DNA of 64,000 nt, taken from Rhodoblastus sp963736175 (GTDB lineage: Bacteria; Pseudomonadota; Alphaproteobacteria; Rhizobiales; Beijerinckiaceae). This document shows, piece after piece, positions 27,187-36,752 of the stretch (position 1 is its first letter; each line of letters begins with the position of its first letter). The stretch spans positions 260,511 through 324,510 of the forward strand of contig CAVTNU010000005.1 of assembly GCA_963736175.1 (NCBI GenBank). The letters run 5' to 3'. A program made the translations under genes and the position numbers. The notes below the pieces were generated by a model that was not told the DNA's origin, searched no databases, and was given only the letters and a program-made list of their open reading frames with translations.

Positions 27187-27969
27187 TCAGGTCCCGCCCA
27201 ACTTGAGGCCCTGCAAACTCATTAACAAAGAGGTGCTGAAGCCGGACGACTGACCCGACACCAGATTGACGATGCTGGACGACGAACTGCTGCTTGAACT
27301 GTTCTGCGCATCATATTGAGCGGAGAAGCGTTCAAGGAACTGCTGCGTCTTGGTCGGATCCTGGAAATCCGAAAATTTCAGCAGATTGTTGAGCTGCGAG
27401 GCCTGTATGTCGATGTTCTCCATCGACGTGTATGACGAGATGCCAAGCGTCGTCTGAACCACGGTCAGCAGGTTCTTGTCCGCGAGGATGGAATAGCCGT
27501 CGGTGATGTTCGAGGCGTTCTGCTGAAAATAGAGCGCAAGCTGAACGCCAGGGTTTTGCTGGCCCTCGTTGGTTTCGAGCTGTTGCGTCACATAATTGTT
27601 GACGACGTCAGTCGACGCCGCCGCGGAAGACGTCGTGCTGGCGCCGTTGGCGGCGAAATTGAACGCCTTCGCCAACGCCAGAATGTTCGGGTTGCCGAGC
27701 GTATTGGCGAGCGCTGTCGCGCTGGAGACGCCCTGTTGGAGCACTTGCTTGATCAGGCCCTTGGCGTAGGTCATGTCGCTCAGGCCAAAAGCGGTCATCG
27801 CGTAGTTGAATATCTGCGTATTGTTGACGAACTGATCGACCGACTTGATGTTGCCGATGTTCGCCTGAAAATATTTCGTCGCCTGCTCAACGCTCGGGCT
27901 CGAAGCCGTCATCTGCTGATAGCGCGAAAGATTATTGGAAATAGACAGATACGTCGAAAACGTGCTCAT
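27187..27969 (-). CDS. DUF1217 flagellar-associated protein
   Basis: A 260-residue protein of the DUF1217 family, found in alphaproteobacterial flagellar clusters. The N-terminus STFSTYLSISNNLSRYQQM is typical. Residues ~210-235 contain a serine run and the C-terminus is Ser/Gly/Leu-rich, giving a low-complexity, secreted-protein composition similar to axial flagellar proteins. It is divergent from flgE across a 307-base spacer. Its role in the basal body or export is inferred from context only. Confidence 0.75.
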   Translation of the reverse strand: MSTFSTYLSISNNLSRYQQMTASSPSVEQATKYFQANIGNIKSVDQFVNNTQIFNYAMTAFGLSDMTYAKGLIKQVLQQGVSSATALANTLGNPNILALAKAFNFAANGASTTSSAAASTDVVNNYVTQQLETNEGQQNPGVQLALYFQQNASNITDGYSILADKNLLTVVQTTLGISSYTSMENIDIQASQLNNLLKFSDFQDPTKTQQFLERFSAQYDAQNSSSSSSSSSIVNLVSGQSSGFSTSLLMSLQGLKLGGT

Positions 27970-28276
27970 GGCCGCCGCCCCTTCCAGCGGGAATTCACGA
28001 TTGAACCCCGTCCATGCGTTCAGTCGCCGCGATCAGGCGCGCCGAAACGCCGAAGCTTACCGCCACTATGACCATCGCAAGCTTGCCCCAGCCTTGCATC
28101 AGCCAATGACGACCTTTGCAAAAAGTTAACATCGCCGCTACGCCGCCAAGTTTTTTAGCAAGATCGTTAACGCAACCTCAACAAGATTGACCCAGGATTC
28201 GCACCAAAGCCTTTGCCAGTTTCGCGCAAGCCAGAAGTGCGACAACTGATGCTACATGTAAGCAGGAGCTAAAAAT
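27970..28276. promoter_or_regulatory. Divergent spacer upstream of flgE operon
   Basis: This 307-base spacer separates the DUF1217 gene from flgE and must contain promoters for both. It is AT-richer near 28110-28200 (AAAAAGTTAAC, TTTTTTAGCAAGATCGTTAAC). I could not find a convincing sigma-54 or sigma-28 consensus by eye. The flgE Shine-Dalgarno sequence (AGCAGGAGC) lies at the right end. Confidence 0.4.
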
Positions 28277-29554
28277 ATGGGCATTTACGACGCCATGAAC
28301 GCCAGCGTCACCGGTATGACCGCGCAGGCGAACTACTTATCGAATATTTCGCAGAACATGGCGAACTCCAACACGGTCGGCTATAAAGAAGCCGACACCC
28401 AATTCGCCACGCTCGTCGATCAGGCGGCCGTCGGCCAGACCTCGGCGGGCGGCGTGATGGTCGAAACGCGCAACGCCATCGCCCAGCAGGGCACGCTCGA
28501 GTCGACGTCCTCCTCGACCGATCTGGCCATCAACGGCAACGGCTTCTTCGTCGTCTCCGACACGTCCGGCGCTAGTTACCTCACCCGCGCCGGCTCCTTC
28601 GTCACCGACGCCAACGGCAACCTGGTCAATTCGGCCGGCTTCAAATTGATGGGTTATCCGATCGCCAGCAACGGCGTCACCGGCATGACCGTCAATTCGC
28701 TGGCGAATATGCAAGTCATCAATATCAACAGCTCCTCGCTGCAAGCGACGCCCTCGACCAGCGGCACGTTCACGGCCAACCTGCCGGCCGCCGACGCCGT
28801 CGTCGCCGCCGCCAACCTGCCTTCGGCCAACCTCGCGACATCGACATATAGCGAAAAAACATCCATCGTCGCCTATGACGATCTCGGCACCGCCCATACG
28901 CTCGACGTCTATCTCTCCAATACCGGCCCCGACGCTTCGGGCAACCCGACCTGGAGCGTTTCGGTCTATGATCACGCCGGCGCCAACGCGACGTCCGGCA
29001 ATTTTCCCTATTCGTCAGCCGCTTTGACGAACCAGACACTCGCGTTCAGCCCCACCACAGGCCAGCTCACCTCCGGCAGCCCGCTCACGTTCACCGTGCT
29101 CGGCGGTGCCTCGCTGTCGCTCAATATGGGATCGACAACGCAATTGGCCGGCTCGTTCTCGGTCACCAACGCCAACGTCAACGGCAACGCCGCCTCCGCC
29201 GTGCAATCGGTGAACATCGGCACGGACGGAACGGTCTCGTACCAGCTCGCCAATGGATCGAGCGTCGCCGTCTATAAAATTCCGCTGGCCGACGTACCCG
29301 CGCCGGACGAAATGACCGTGCAAACGGGCGACGTCTATTCGCCCAACATGCAATCGGGAAATTTGACCGTCAATACCGCCGGCACGGCGGGCCTCGGCAC
29401 GATTAATTCCAGCGAGCTTGAACAATCGACGGTCGATGTCGCGACCGAGCTGACCAACATGATCATCGCCCAACGCGGTTATCAGGCCAATTCACAGGTG
29501 TTCAAAAGCGCCGCCGATCTGATGAGCACGCTCATCAATCTGAATCTCGCCTGA
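28277..29554 (+). CDS. flgE: Flagellar hook protein FlgE
   Basis: Structural subunit of the hook, exported through the flagellar type III apparatus; 425 residues. The N-terminal rod/hook motif is MTAQANYLSNISQNMANSNTVGYKEADTQFA and the C-terminus has LEQSTVDVATELTNMIIAQRGYQANSQVFK, both typical of FlgE. Central residues are Thr/Ser/Asn/Gly-rich. The ATG follows AGGAGC at good spacing. It heads the plus-strand flagellar operon. Confidence 0.95.
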   Translation: MGIYDAMNASVTGMTAQANYLSNISQNMANSNTVGYKEADTQFATLVDQAAVGQTSAGGVMVETRNAIAQQGTLESTSSSTDLAINGNGFFVVSDTSGASYLTRAGSFVTDANGNLVNSAGFKLMGYPIASNGVTGMTVNSLANMQVININSSSLQATPSTSGTFTANLPAADAVVAAANLPSANLATSTYSEKTSIVAYDDLGTAHTLDVYLSNTGPDASGNPTWSVSVYDHAGANATSGNFPYSSAALTNQTLAFSPTTGQLTSGSPLTFTVLGGASLSLNMGSTTQLAGSFSVTNANVNGNAASAVQSVNIGTDGTVSYQLANGSSVAVYKIPLADVPAPDEMTVQTGDVYSPNMQSGNLTVNTAGTAGLGTINSSELEQSTVDVATELTNMIIAQRGYQANSQVFKSAADLMSTLINLNLA

Positions 29555-29576
29555 CGCCTGAAGCAGGAATCTTGTT

Positions 29577-31076
29577 ATGAGTTTGTCTTCGGCCTGGAAT
29601 GTCGCCTCGTCGTCGCTCACGACGAATTCGGCATTGACGTCAGTCGTCTCGCGAAATATCTCGGGCGCGCAAAACGCGTCCGGATATTACTCGACCAAGG
29701 TCGGCAACGTCGTCACCGGTCCAAACGGCGCGACGATCGTCGCGTCGATTACCGACACGACCAACAACACATTATTCAACGCCATGCTGTCGAGCACATC
29801 GGCCAACAGTTCGGCGCAAGCCCTGTCGGACGGTTTGACGCAGTTACAGCAAACCGTCACCGATTCGACGTCGAGTTCGTCCACGACGTCGACGTCCAGC
29901 GCAACATCGCCGTCCGCCCTAATATCCAACCTGCAAACGGCCTTGCAGACCTATTCCGCCGCGCCGAGCAACAGCGGCGCGGCGCAAGCCGTCATTTCCT
30001 CGGCGCAAGCCCTGGCGACAGGACTGAACAATGCGACGGCCACCGTCCAGCAGACGCGCGAGACGGCGGACCAAAACATCGCGACCGACGTCGGCGATGT
30101 GAATTCGCTGCTCTCGCAATTCCAGCAGGTCAACAACCAGATCGTCACCGGAACAGCCTCCGGCGCCGACCTTTCCGACGCGCTCGACCAGCGCAGCACC
30201 ATCCTGCAAAGCCTCTCCAAGGACATCGGCATCACAACGACGACAAGTCCGAACGGCGGCATGCAGATCTATACCGACAGCGGCGTGACTTTGTTCAATA
30301 CGATCCCCGCCGACGTCACTTTTTCGCCGACCACGACCTATACGGCCGGCGTGCCGGGCAACGCCGTCTACGTCAACGGGCAGCCGATCACCGGCGCCGG
30401 CGCGATCATGCCGATTCAGTCCGGCGCCATCGCCGGTCTGGCTCAGTTGCGCGACCAGACCGCGACCCAGTATCAGAGCCAACTCGACGAAATTGCCGGC
30501 AGCCTGGTCAACGCATTCGGCGAAACCGGCCAGACGGCCGCGACCTCGTCAACCACCTTGCCGGGCCTGTTCACCTATGCCGGCGCGACCAGCGTTCCGG
30601 GCTCGACGCTCGTCAGCGGTCTTGCCGGCCAGATCGATGTCAACGCGGCCATCGACCCAAGCCAGGGCGGCAACATATCGCTGTTGCAGAACGGCGGCGT
30701 CAACGGCGCCGCCTATGTCTACAATACGACCGGCGCGGCGGGTTATACCGATCGCATTCAATCGTTGATCTCGGGGCTCTCCTCAAACCAGAGCTTCGAC
30801 CCAAGCGGCGGCATTTCCGGGCAGCAGGGCGTAACCAGCTACGCCTCCGCCTCCGTTTCCTGGCTCGACGCCGCCTACCAGTCGGCGAGCAGCAACGCCA
30901 CCTATCAGAGCACCCTGTCTTCGCAGGCTTCGCAGGCGCTCTCCAACGCCACGGGGGTCAATATCGACTCGCAAATGTCGAAAATGCTCGAACTTGAAAA
31001 TTCCTATCAGGCTTCGGCCAAGATGATCGCCACGATCAACACGATGTTCGGCAATCTCTTGCAAGCGGTAATGTAG
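29577..31076 (+). CDS. flgK: Flagellar hook-associated protein FlgK (HAP1)
   Basis: Joins hook and filament; 499 residues. The N-terminus SLSSAWNVASSSLTTNSALTS... with VSRNISGAQNASGYYST and the C-terminal LELENSYQASAKMIATINTMFGNLLQA form the helical coiled-coil ends of HAP1. The middle is Ser/Thr-rich with Gln-rich helices (LSQFQQVNNQIV). It follows flgE by 22 bases, with flgL two bases downstream. Confidence 0.94.
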   Translation: MSLSSAWNVASSSLTTNSALTSVVSRNISGAQNASGYYSTKVGNVVTGPNGATIVASITDTTNNTLFNAMLSSTSANSSAQALSDGLTQLQQTVTDSTSSSSTTSTSSATSPSALISNLQTALQTYSAAPSNSGAAQAVISSAQALATGLNNATATVQQTRETADQNIATDVGDVNSLLSQFQQVNNQIVTGTASGADLSDALDQRSTILQSLSKDIGITTTTSPNGGMQIYTDSGVTLFNTIPADVTFSPTTTYTAGVPGNAVYVNGQPITGAGAIMPIQSGAIAGLAQLRDQTATQYQSQLDEIAGSLVNAFGETGQTAATSSTTLPGLFTYAGATSVPGSTLVSGLAGQIDVNAAIDPSQGGNISLLQNGGVNGAAYVYNTTGAAGYTDRIQSLISGLSSNQSFDPSGGISGQQGVTSYASASVSWLDAAYQSASSNATYQSTLSSQASQALSNATGVNIDSQMSKMLELENSYQASAKMIATINTMFGNLLQAVM

Positions 31077-31078
31077 CC

Positions 31079-32146
31079 ATGAGTATAAACGCCATCTCCA
31101 CGTCGAGCATCTACAGCGTCTTGCAACAGACCGTCATGCGGCTGCAAAACCAGATGCAGACGGTGCAAACCGAATCCACCACCGGCCAGCTCGCCGACAT
31201 CGGCCTGTCGCTTGGCGCGCAGACCGGCCAAGACGTGGCGTTGCATCAACAGCTCAACGATATCACAGCGATTCAAGGCACGAACGCCATCGTCACGACG
31301 CAATTGTCGACGGCGGCCGACGCCTTGACGAGCCTGTCGAGCTCATCGAGTTCGTTCCTCGCCACGCTTGTCACCGCGCAATCCTCGGCGCCGGGTTCGT
31401 CCGGCGCGATCAGCGCGCAGACGCAGGCGGCGAGCAATTTGAGCGCGTTGACCGCCGGCTTGAACACGCAAGTCGGCGATCAATATATTTTCGGCGGCGT
31501 CAACTCCGGCGTCGCGCCGATGACGACCTATCAGCAGACGCCGTCGAGCGCGGCGCAAACGGCTTTCAACGCGGCGTTCCAGGTCGCTTTCGGCATGGCG
31601 CCGAGCGATCCGGCCGTCAACACGATCAGCGCCTCGGCGATGACGTCGTTCCTGTCCAACCAGTTCGCCGCGCAATTCACCGGCGCGTCCTGGACGTCCA
31701 ACTGGTCCGCCGCCTCCGACACGCCGACGACGAGCCGCATCGCGCAAAGTCAGACGACCCCGACGTCGGTCAGCGCCAATCAGCCGGCGTTCCAGCAATT
31801 GACGCAGGCCTATACGATGGTCAGCGAACTGGGCGGCCTCAATCTGAACGCAACGACGTACCAGGCCGTGATGGGCGCCGCGACGACGTTGATCAATACG
31901 GCCAACAATTCGCTGACCAATTTGCAGACGTCTGTCGGCGTCATGCAAGAGAACGTCAAGAACGCCAATAGCGCGCTGTCGCTGCAATCCAATGTGCTGA
32001 CGACGCAGATCGGCAACTTCGAGAACGTCAACAGCTACGATGTCGCCTCGCAGGTTTCCGCGCTGTCGACGCAGCTCCAGACCGCCTATTCGCTGACCTC
32101 GCAAATCAACTCGCTGAGCCTTGTCAAATTCCTCCCTGTTGGCTGA
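31079..32146 (+). CDS. flgL: Flagellar hook-associated protein FlgL (HAP3)
   Basis: Second hook-filament junction protein, 355 residues, with flagellin-like helical ends. The N-terminal MRLQNQMQTVQTESTTGQLADIGLSLG and GDQYIFGGVNSGVAPM are typical FlgL motifs, and the C-terminus has ASQVSALSTQLQTAYSLTSQINSLSLVKFL. Two bases separate it from flgK, so the pair is probably co-translated. Confidence 0.93.
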   Translation: MSINAISTSSIYSVLQQTVMRLQNQMQTVQTESTTGQLADIGLSLGAQTGQDVALHQQLNDITAIQGTNAIVTTQLSTAADALTSLSSSSSSFLATLVTAQSSAPGSSGAISAQTQAASNLSALTAGLNTQVGDQYIFGGVNSGVAPMTTYQQTPSSAAQTAFNAAFQVAFGMAPSDPAVNTISASAMTSFLSNQFAAQFTGASWTSNWSAASDTPTTSRIAQSQTTPTSVSANQPAFQQLTQAYTMVSELGGLNLNATTYQAVMGAATTLINTANNSLTNLQTSVGVMQENVKNANSALSLQSNVLTTQIGNFENVNSYDVASQVSALSTQLQTAYSLTSQINSLSLVKFLPVG

Positions 32147-32160
32147 ACCTGGAATAGAAC

Positions 32161-32508
32161 ATGTATCAATTTAGCTACGCAGAAGTCGTCGACGATTCAC
32201 CCCAGGAAATGCGCGCGCGTGAGTTTAACGCGCTCGCGCACGCCGTGGATATGCTCAAGGCGTCCGAAAGCGCCGGCGCCCAATCCAATCAGGCGCGCGA
32301 AGCCCTGACCTTTCTGCGCCGCCTCTGGTCGATTTTCCTCGACGATCTGTCGACCGACGGCAACGAATTGCCGGACAATTTGCGGGCGGAGCTGATCTCC
32401 ATCGGCATATGGATCATGAAAGAAGTCGAGCGCATCCGCGCCAACCAAAGCAATTCCCTTGCGGACCTGATCGAAATCAACGAAATCATCCGTGACGGAC
32501 TGCGGTGA
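32161..32508 (+). CDS. flaF: Flagellar biosynthesis regulator FlaF
   Basis: A 115-residue alphaproteobacterial protein that promotes flagellin secretion or synthesis and acts opposite to FlbT. The motifs AREFNALAHAVDMLK and LRRLWSIFLDDLS with LPDNLRAELISIGIWIMKE are family-specific. It lies 14 bases after flgL and is followed by flbT, the usual arrangement. Confidence 0.93.
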   Translation: MYQFSYAEVVDDSPQEMRAREFNALAHAVDMLKASESAGAQSNQAREALTFLRRLWSIFLDDLSTDGNELPDNLRAELISIGIWIMKEVERIRANQSNSLADLIEINEIIRDGLR

Positions 32509-32515
32509 GGGGCGA

Positions 32516-32917
32516 ATGATCATCAAATTGCGCGCAGGCGAAAAGCTTTATTTGAACGGCGCCGTGATCAAGGCGGACCGCAAGGTCGTCGTGGAATTGC
32601 TCAACGACGCGACGTTCCTGCTCGAGACCCATATCATGCAGCCGGAGGACGCCTCAACGCCGCTGCGTCAGCTCTATTTCGTCCTGCAGATGCAACTGAT
32701 GGACAGCGCCGGCGCCGCCAATGCGCGCAAGCTCTTCCAGTCGATGCTGAACGCGACGCTAGCCGCGTTCGCGGGCACAAAAGTTTCGGAAGGCCTCGAC
32801 ATCGCGGCGAAAATGGTCGCCGAAAACAGGCTTTTCGATGCGTTGAAGACGGTTCGAGCCCTGTTTCCGCTCGAAGCCGAGATCATGTCGAACGCCGCCA
32901 AATCCAGGGCGGCCTGA
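32516..32917 (+). CDS. flbT: Flagellar biosynthesis repressor FlbT
   Basis: Post-transcriptional regulator that binds flagellin mRNA leaders; 133 residues. The start at 32516 (MIIKLRAGEKLYLNGAV) has GAGGGGCG upstream, so the longer frame from 32492 is rejected. The segments ATFLLETHIMQPEDA, TPLRQLYFVLQ and LVAENRLFDALKTVRALFP-like region are typical. It starts eight bases after the flaF stop, giving coupled expression of the two opposing regulators. Confidence 0.93.
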   Translation: MIIKLRAGEKLYLNGAVIKADRKVVVELLNDATFLLETHIMQPEDASTPLRQLYFVLQMQLMDSAGAANARKLFQSMLNATLAAFAGTKVSEGLDIAAKMVAENRLFDALKTVRALFPLEAEIMSNAAKSRAA

Positions 32918-32928
32918 GGGAGATCACT

Positions 32929-33354
32929 ATGGCGACCACACCAACCGTTGGGACGGCGACCCAAACAGCAGCGACCACCGCGGCGAGCGCCGCGTCCGCG
33001 AGCGCTAACGCGCTGGCGACGCAAGGGCTGAACTACAACCAGTTCCTGCAGTTGCTGATGACCGAGATGCAGAATCAGGATCCCACCCAGCCGATGGACC
33101 CGACCTCGCAATTGACGCAGCTGGCCTCGTTCTCCGCCGTCGAACAGCAGGTGCAGACCAATTCGACGCTGACTTCGATGCTCACGAATTCCTACCTTTC
33201 GCAGGCAGAGTCGGCGATCGGCCATACCGTCACCTCGTCCGACGGCACGGTCAGCGGCACGGTCTCATCGGTCACCGTCAGTTCGTCCGGCCCGGTCGCC
33301 AATCTGACCAACGGCCAGACATTGGCGATTGGCTCGGGCGTCACCATCTCGTAA
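32929..33354 (+). CDS. flgD: Flagellar hook assembly scaffold FlgD
   Basis: Hook-capping protein needed for FlgE assembly; 141 residues. The Ala/Thr-rich N-terminus is followed by the core motif NYNQFLQLLMTEMQNQDPTQPMDPTSQLTQLASFSAVEQ and a short beta-rich tail. It lacks the larger C-terminal domain of enterobacterial FlgD, which is normal for Rhizobiales. It lies 11 bases after flbT. Confidence 0.93.
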   Translation: MATTPTVGTATQTAATTAASAASASANALATQGLNYNQFLQLLMTEMQNQDPTQPMDPTSQLTQLASFSAVEQQVQTNSTLTSMLTNSYLSQAESAIGHTVTSSDGTVSGTVSSVTVSSSGPVANLTNGQTLAIGSGVTIS

Positions 33355-33461
33355 GAAACAAGGAGAAAGCGCCGCGAATTGGCCAAATTCGCGCCAAGGG
33401 TGGCGGACGGCGGCGCGCCGGGACTCCAGGATGATATTTCGCCGCGCGAAGAGCTGATTCG

Positions 33462-33728
33462 ATGAACGAAGCCGACGCGCTTGACATTATCCATTCCGCG
33501 ATATGGACGATCATCGTCGGCGCCGGACCGGCGGTCGGCGCGGCGATGGCGGTCGGCATCGTCATTGCGCTTTTTCAGGCGCTGACGCAAATCCAGGAAA
33601 TGACTCTCACTTTCGTTCCCAAGATCATCCTCGTCCTGGTTGTGCTCAGCCTTTCGGCGTCATTCATCGGCGCGCAAATATATACCTTCACCGAACAGGT
33701 CTACAGCCGGGTCGAAAAGGGCTATTGA
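33462..33728 (+). CDS. fliQ: Flagellar export apparatus protein FliQ
   Basis: Small membrane subunit of the type III export gate, 88 residues with two transmembrane helices (about 16-40 and 52-76). The motif PAVGAAMAVGIVIALFQALTQIQEMTLTFVPKI is characteristic. It sits between flgD and flhA; fliP is not in the window. Confidence 0.94.
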   Translation: MNEADALDIIHSAIWTIIVGAGPAVGAAMAVGIVIALFQALTQIQEMTLTFVPKIILVLVVLSLSASFIGAQIYTFTEQVYSRVEKGY

Positions 33729-33832
33729 GCGCCGGGCGCGAGTTGTCGGAACTTCGCGGCTAAATCCGCCACCAGACGCTTCGCCGATTTCGACAAAACC
33801 AAAGTCGCATAGGCCGGCGCGCACAGCCCTGT

Positions 33833-33851
33833 TTGACGCGCTTCGCGTCAA
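33833..33851. repeat. Short perfect hairpin between fliQ and flhA
   Basis: An 8-bp stem (TTGACGCG/CGCGTCAA) with a three-base loop lies in the 179-base fliQ-flhA spacer, followed by two further copies of the TTGACGC/TGACGC element without a T-tract. It may be an mRNA processing or protein-binding site; no function is established. Confidence 0.4.
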
Positions 33852-33907
33852 GGGCAGTTTGACGCAAGCTGCATGACGCAAGCTCCCGCTATCGGTCGGT
33901 GGGAACA

Positions 33908-36004
33908 ATGTCTATGAGCAATACTATCGTCGCCGCGTCGACGCCAAAAGAAGCCAGATATGGGCGCGACGTCGCTTTCGCCGGCGGCATTGTCCTCATC
34001 CTCTGCATATTTTTCCTGCCGATTCCGGCGATCCTGATCGATTTCGGCCTGGCCGTTTCAATCGCGCTATCCGTGCTGATCCTCATGGTCTCGCTATGGA
34101 TTCAGAAGCCGCTGGAATTCTCGGCGTTTCCAGTCATCCTGCTGGTCTCCACGATGCTGCGCCTGGCGCTGAACATCGCGACGACGCGTTTGATTCTGAC
34201 CCATGGCGCGGAGGGCGTCACCGCCGCCGGCTATATCATCGGCGGCTTCGCCCGACTGGTGATGGGCGGCGACTTCATGATCGGCCTCGTCGTTTTCGCC
34301 ATTCTGATCACGGTGAACTTTCTCGTGATCACCAAAGGCGCGACGCGTATCGCCGAAGTTGGCGCGCGTTTCACCCTCGACGCCATTCCCGGCAAGCAGA
34401 TGGCGATCGACGCCGATCTCAACGCCGGCCTGATCAATGAGAAAGACGCGCAGCGCCGCCGCCATGAGTTGGAGGAGGAAAGCTCCTTTTTCGGCGCTAT
34501 GGACGGCGCCTCGAAATTCGTGCGCGGCGACGCCATCGCCGGCCTGATCATTCTCGCCGTCAACATTTTCGGCGGCATCGTGATCGGCGTGACCCGCCAT
34601 GGCCTGTCGCTGGCGGACGCCTCCGACGTCTACACCAAACTGTCGGTCGGCGACGGCCTCGTATCGCAGATTCCCGCGCTGATCGTCTCGCTTGCTTCAG
34701 GCCTGCTGGTGTCGAAAGGCGGAACGCGCGGCTCGACCGAACGCGCCGTGCTCGATCAGCTTGGACGCTACCCCAAGGCCCTTTATGTCTGCGCGGCATT
34801 GCTGCTGATGCTAGGCACCGTGCCGTTGCTGCCGTTCTTCCCCTTCGCGGTTCTCAGCGCGCTGATGGCGTTCCTCGCCCGCGAAATTCCGCGCAAGCTG
34901 GCGATCGAAGAGGCCGCCGAAAAAGAACGCCTTCGCGTCCAGGAGGCTCAGGCGCAATCGGAAGCCAAGCAGTCGATCAAGGAATCGCTGAAGACCCATG
35001 AAGTCGAGCTGGTTCTGGGCAAGCAGTTGAGCGCCAAGCTGGCGGCCTCGCAAGGCGAGCTCACGACGCGCGTTGCGCGCATGCGCCGCAAGTTCGCCAT
35101 GCAATACGGCTTCGTCGTGCCGGAAATAAAACTGTCCGACAGCCTGTCGACGCCGGCGAAATGCTACCAGATCAAAATTCACGGCGCCGTTGTCGCGACG
35201 CAGGAAGTTCGCATCGGCGAGTTCCTTGTCATCAACGGCGACGGCCGCAAGCCCGACGTGCCGGGCGAGGAAACGCGCGAGCCGGCGTTCGGCATGAAGG
35301 CCTACTCGATCTCCGAAGCCTTCGTCGCCGAAGCCAAGCGCGCCGGTTTCAACCCCATCGACAATATGTCGGTGTTGCTGACGCATCTCAGCGAGGTCAT
35401 TCGCAACAATCTGGCGCAATTGCTTTCCTACAAGGACATGCGCGCGCTGTTCGACCGGCTCGGCCCGGAATACAAGAGGCTTCTGGACGACATCAGTCCG
35501 TCGCAGATCTCCTACTCCGGGCTGCAGGCGGTACTGAAATTGCTGCTCGCCGAACGCATTTCGATCCGCAATCTGCACCTCATTCTCGAAGCCATCGCCG
35601 AAATCGCCCCGCACGCGCGGCGCGCGGAACAAATCGTCGAGCATGTGCGCACGCGCATGGCCCAGCAGATTTGCGGCGACCTGACCCAAGGCGGCGTGCT
35701 CAACGTCCTGCGGCTCGGCAACCGCTGGGAGCTGGTGTTTCACCAGAGCCTGAAACGCGACGCTAAAGGCGACGTGGTCGAATTCGACATCGAGCCGCGT
35801 CTGGTCGAGGAATTCAGCGAGGAGACGTCGAAGGTCATCAGGCGGCATATGGACGCCGGCCTCCAATTCGTTCTGGTTACCGCGCCCGAAGCGCGCCCCT
35901 ACGTCCGCATGATCATAGAAAGATTGTTCGCAACCCTACCGGTGCTGTCGCATCTCGAGCTGGCGCGCGGCATCGAAATCAATTCGCTGGGGACCGTTTC
36001 TTGA
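33908..36004 (+). CDS. flhA: Flagellar export gate protein FlhA
   Basis: Large export-gate subunit with eight N-terminal membrane helices and a cytoplasmic C-terminal domain; about 698 residues. The FHIPEP-type region appears as FSAFPVILLVSTMLRLALNIATTRLIL, followed by KGATRIAEVGARFTLDAIPGKQMAIDADLNAGLI. The cytoplasmic part includes NMSVLLTHLSEVIRNNLAQLL. The start could be the GTG at 33899 or the ATGs at 33908 and 33914; I chose 33908. It overlaps the fliR start by four bases. Confidence 0.94.
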   Translation: MSMSNTIVAASTPKEARYGRDVAFAGGIVLILCIFFLPIPAILIDFGLAVSIALSVLILMVSLWIQKPLEFSAFPVILLVSTMLRLALNIATTRLILTHGAEGVTAAGYIIGGFARLVMGGDFMIGLVVFAILITVNFLVITKGATRIAEVGARFTLDAIPGKQMAIDADLNAGLINEKDAQRRRHELEEESSFFGAMDGASKFVRGDAIAGLIILAVNIFGGIVIGVTRHGLSLADASDVYTKLSVGDGLVSQIPALIVSLASGLLVSKGGTRGSTERAVLDQLGRYPKALYVCAALLLMLGTVPLLPFFPFAVLSALMAFLAREIPRKLAIEEAAEKERLRVQEAQAQSEAKQSIKESLKTHEVELVLGKQLSAKLAASQGELTTRVARMRRKFAMQYGFVVPEIKLSDSLSTPAKCYQIKIHGAVVATQEVRIGEFLVINGDGRKPDVPGEETREPAFGMKAYSISEAFVAEAKRAGFNPIDNMSVLLTHLSEVIRNNLAQLLSYKDMRALFDRLGPEYKRLLDDISPSQISYSGLQAVLKLLLAERISIRNLHLILEAIAEIAPHARRAEQIVEHVRTRMAQQICGDLTQGGVLNVLRLGNRWELVFHQSLKRDAKGDVVEFDIEPRLVEEFSEETSKVIRRHMDAGLQFVLVTAPEARPYVRMIIERLFATLPVLSHLELARGIEINSLGTVS

Positions 36005-36750
36005 TCGAGGCGACATCCGCCCTGACGGCGACGACATTCGTGCTCTTTTGCCGGATCGGCGCCTGCATGATGCTGATGCCCGGCATATCGAGTCCGCGCG
36101 TTCCGGCAAGGATCCGGTTGTTTATCGCGATCGCCGTAACGCTGGCGCTGGCCCCTATGCTGCTGCACGACACGCCGTTGCTGGCCACCGATCTGCTGAC
36201 GATGACCCGCACCGTGCTCGCCGAACTCGCGATCGGCGGCCTGATCGGACTGATGGGGCGGCTATTCTTTCTGGCGCTTGAAACATTCGCCATGTCGGCC
36301 GCCATGAACATCGGCCTCGGCAATCCGTTCGGCGCGCCGATCGACGAGGGCGAACCGCTGCCGCCGATCGCCAACCTCATCACGCTCGCGGCCACCTGCC
36401 TCATCTTCATCACCAATTTGCACTGGGAAATCATCCGCGGGTTGGTGGCGTCCTATTCGGTAATTCCGCTCGGCGCCGATTTTTCCTCGCGCTACGCGCT
36501 CAATCAAACCGCCGATATCCTGACGCGAAGCTTTCTGTTGTCGCTGCGCATATGCAGTCCGTTCATCATTTATGCGATATTTGTCAATTTCGCCATCGGC
36601 GTGTTGAATCGTCTGACGCCCAACATTCCGATCTTCTTCATCTCCGGTCCGTTTATCATCGCCGGCGGCTTGTTCCTGCTCTATGCGGTTTTCGGACCGA
36701 TGGTCCAGGCCTTCCTGCAAGACTTTTCCCTTTGGCTGATGCGTGGTTGA
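36001..36750 (+). CDS. fliR: Flagellar export apparatus protein FliR
   Basis: Membrane subunit of the FliPQR export gate, 249 residues with six hydrophobic segments. The motifs FVLFCRIGACMMLMPGISSPRVPARIRL and NIPIFFISGPFIIAGGLFLLY are typical. The TTG start at 36001 overlaps the flhA TGA (TTGA), so translation is coupled. Confidence 0.93.
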   Translation: MIEATSALTATTFVLFCRIGACMMLMPGISSPRVPARIRLFIAIAVTLALAPMLLHDTPLLATDLLTMTRTVLAELAIGGLIGLMGRLFFLALETFAMSAAMNIGLGNPFGAPIDEGEPLPPIANLITLAATCLIFITNLHWEIIRGLVASYSVIPLGADFSSRYALNQTADILTRSFLLSLRICSPFIIYAIFVNFAIGVLNRLTPNIPIFFISGPFIIAGGLFLLYAVFGPMVQAFLQDFSLWLMRG

Positions 36751-36752
36751 AC

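Noticed and set aside
33729..33907. Small gene or terminator between fliQ and flhA
   Set aside because: Short frames here have no ribosome binding site or conserved pattern, and the hairpin lacks a T-tract.
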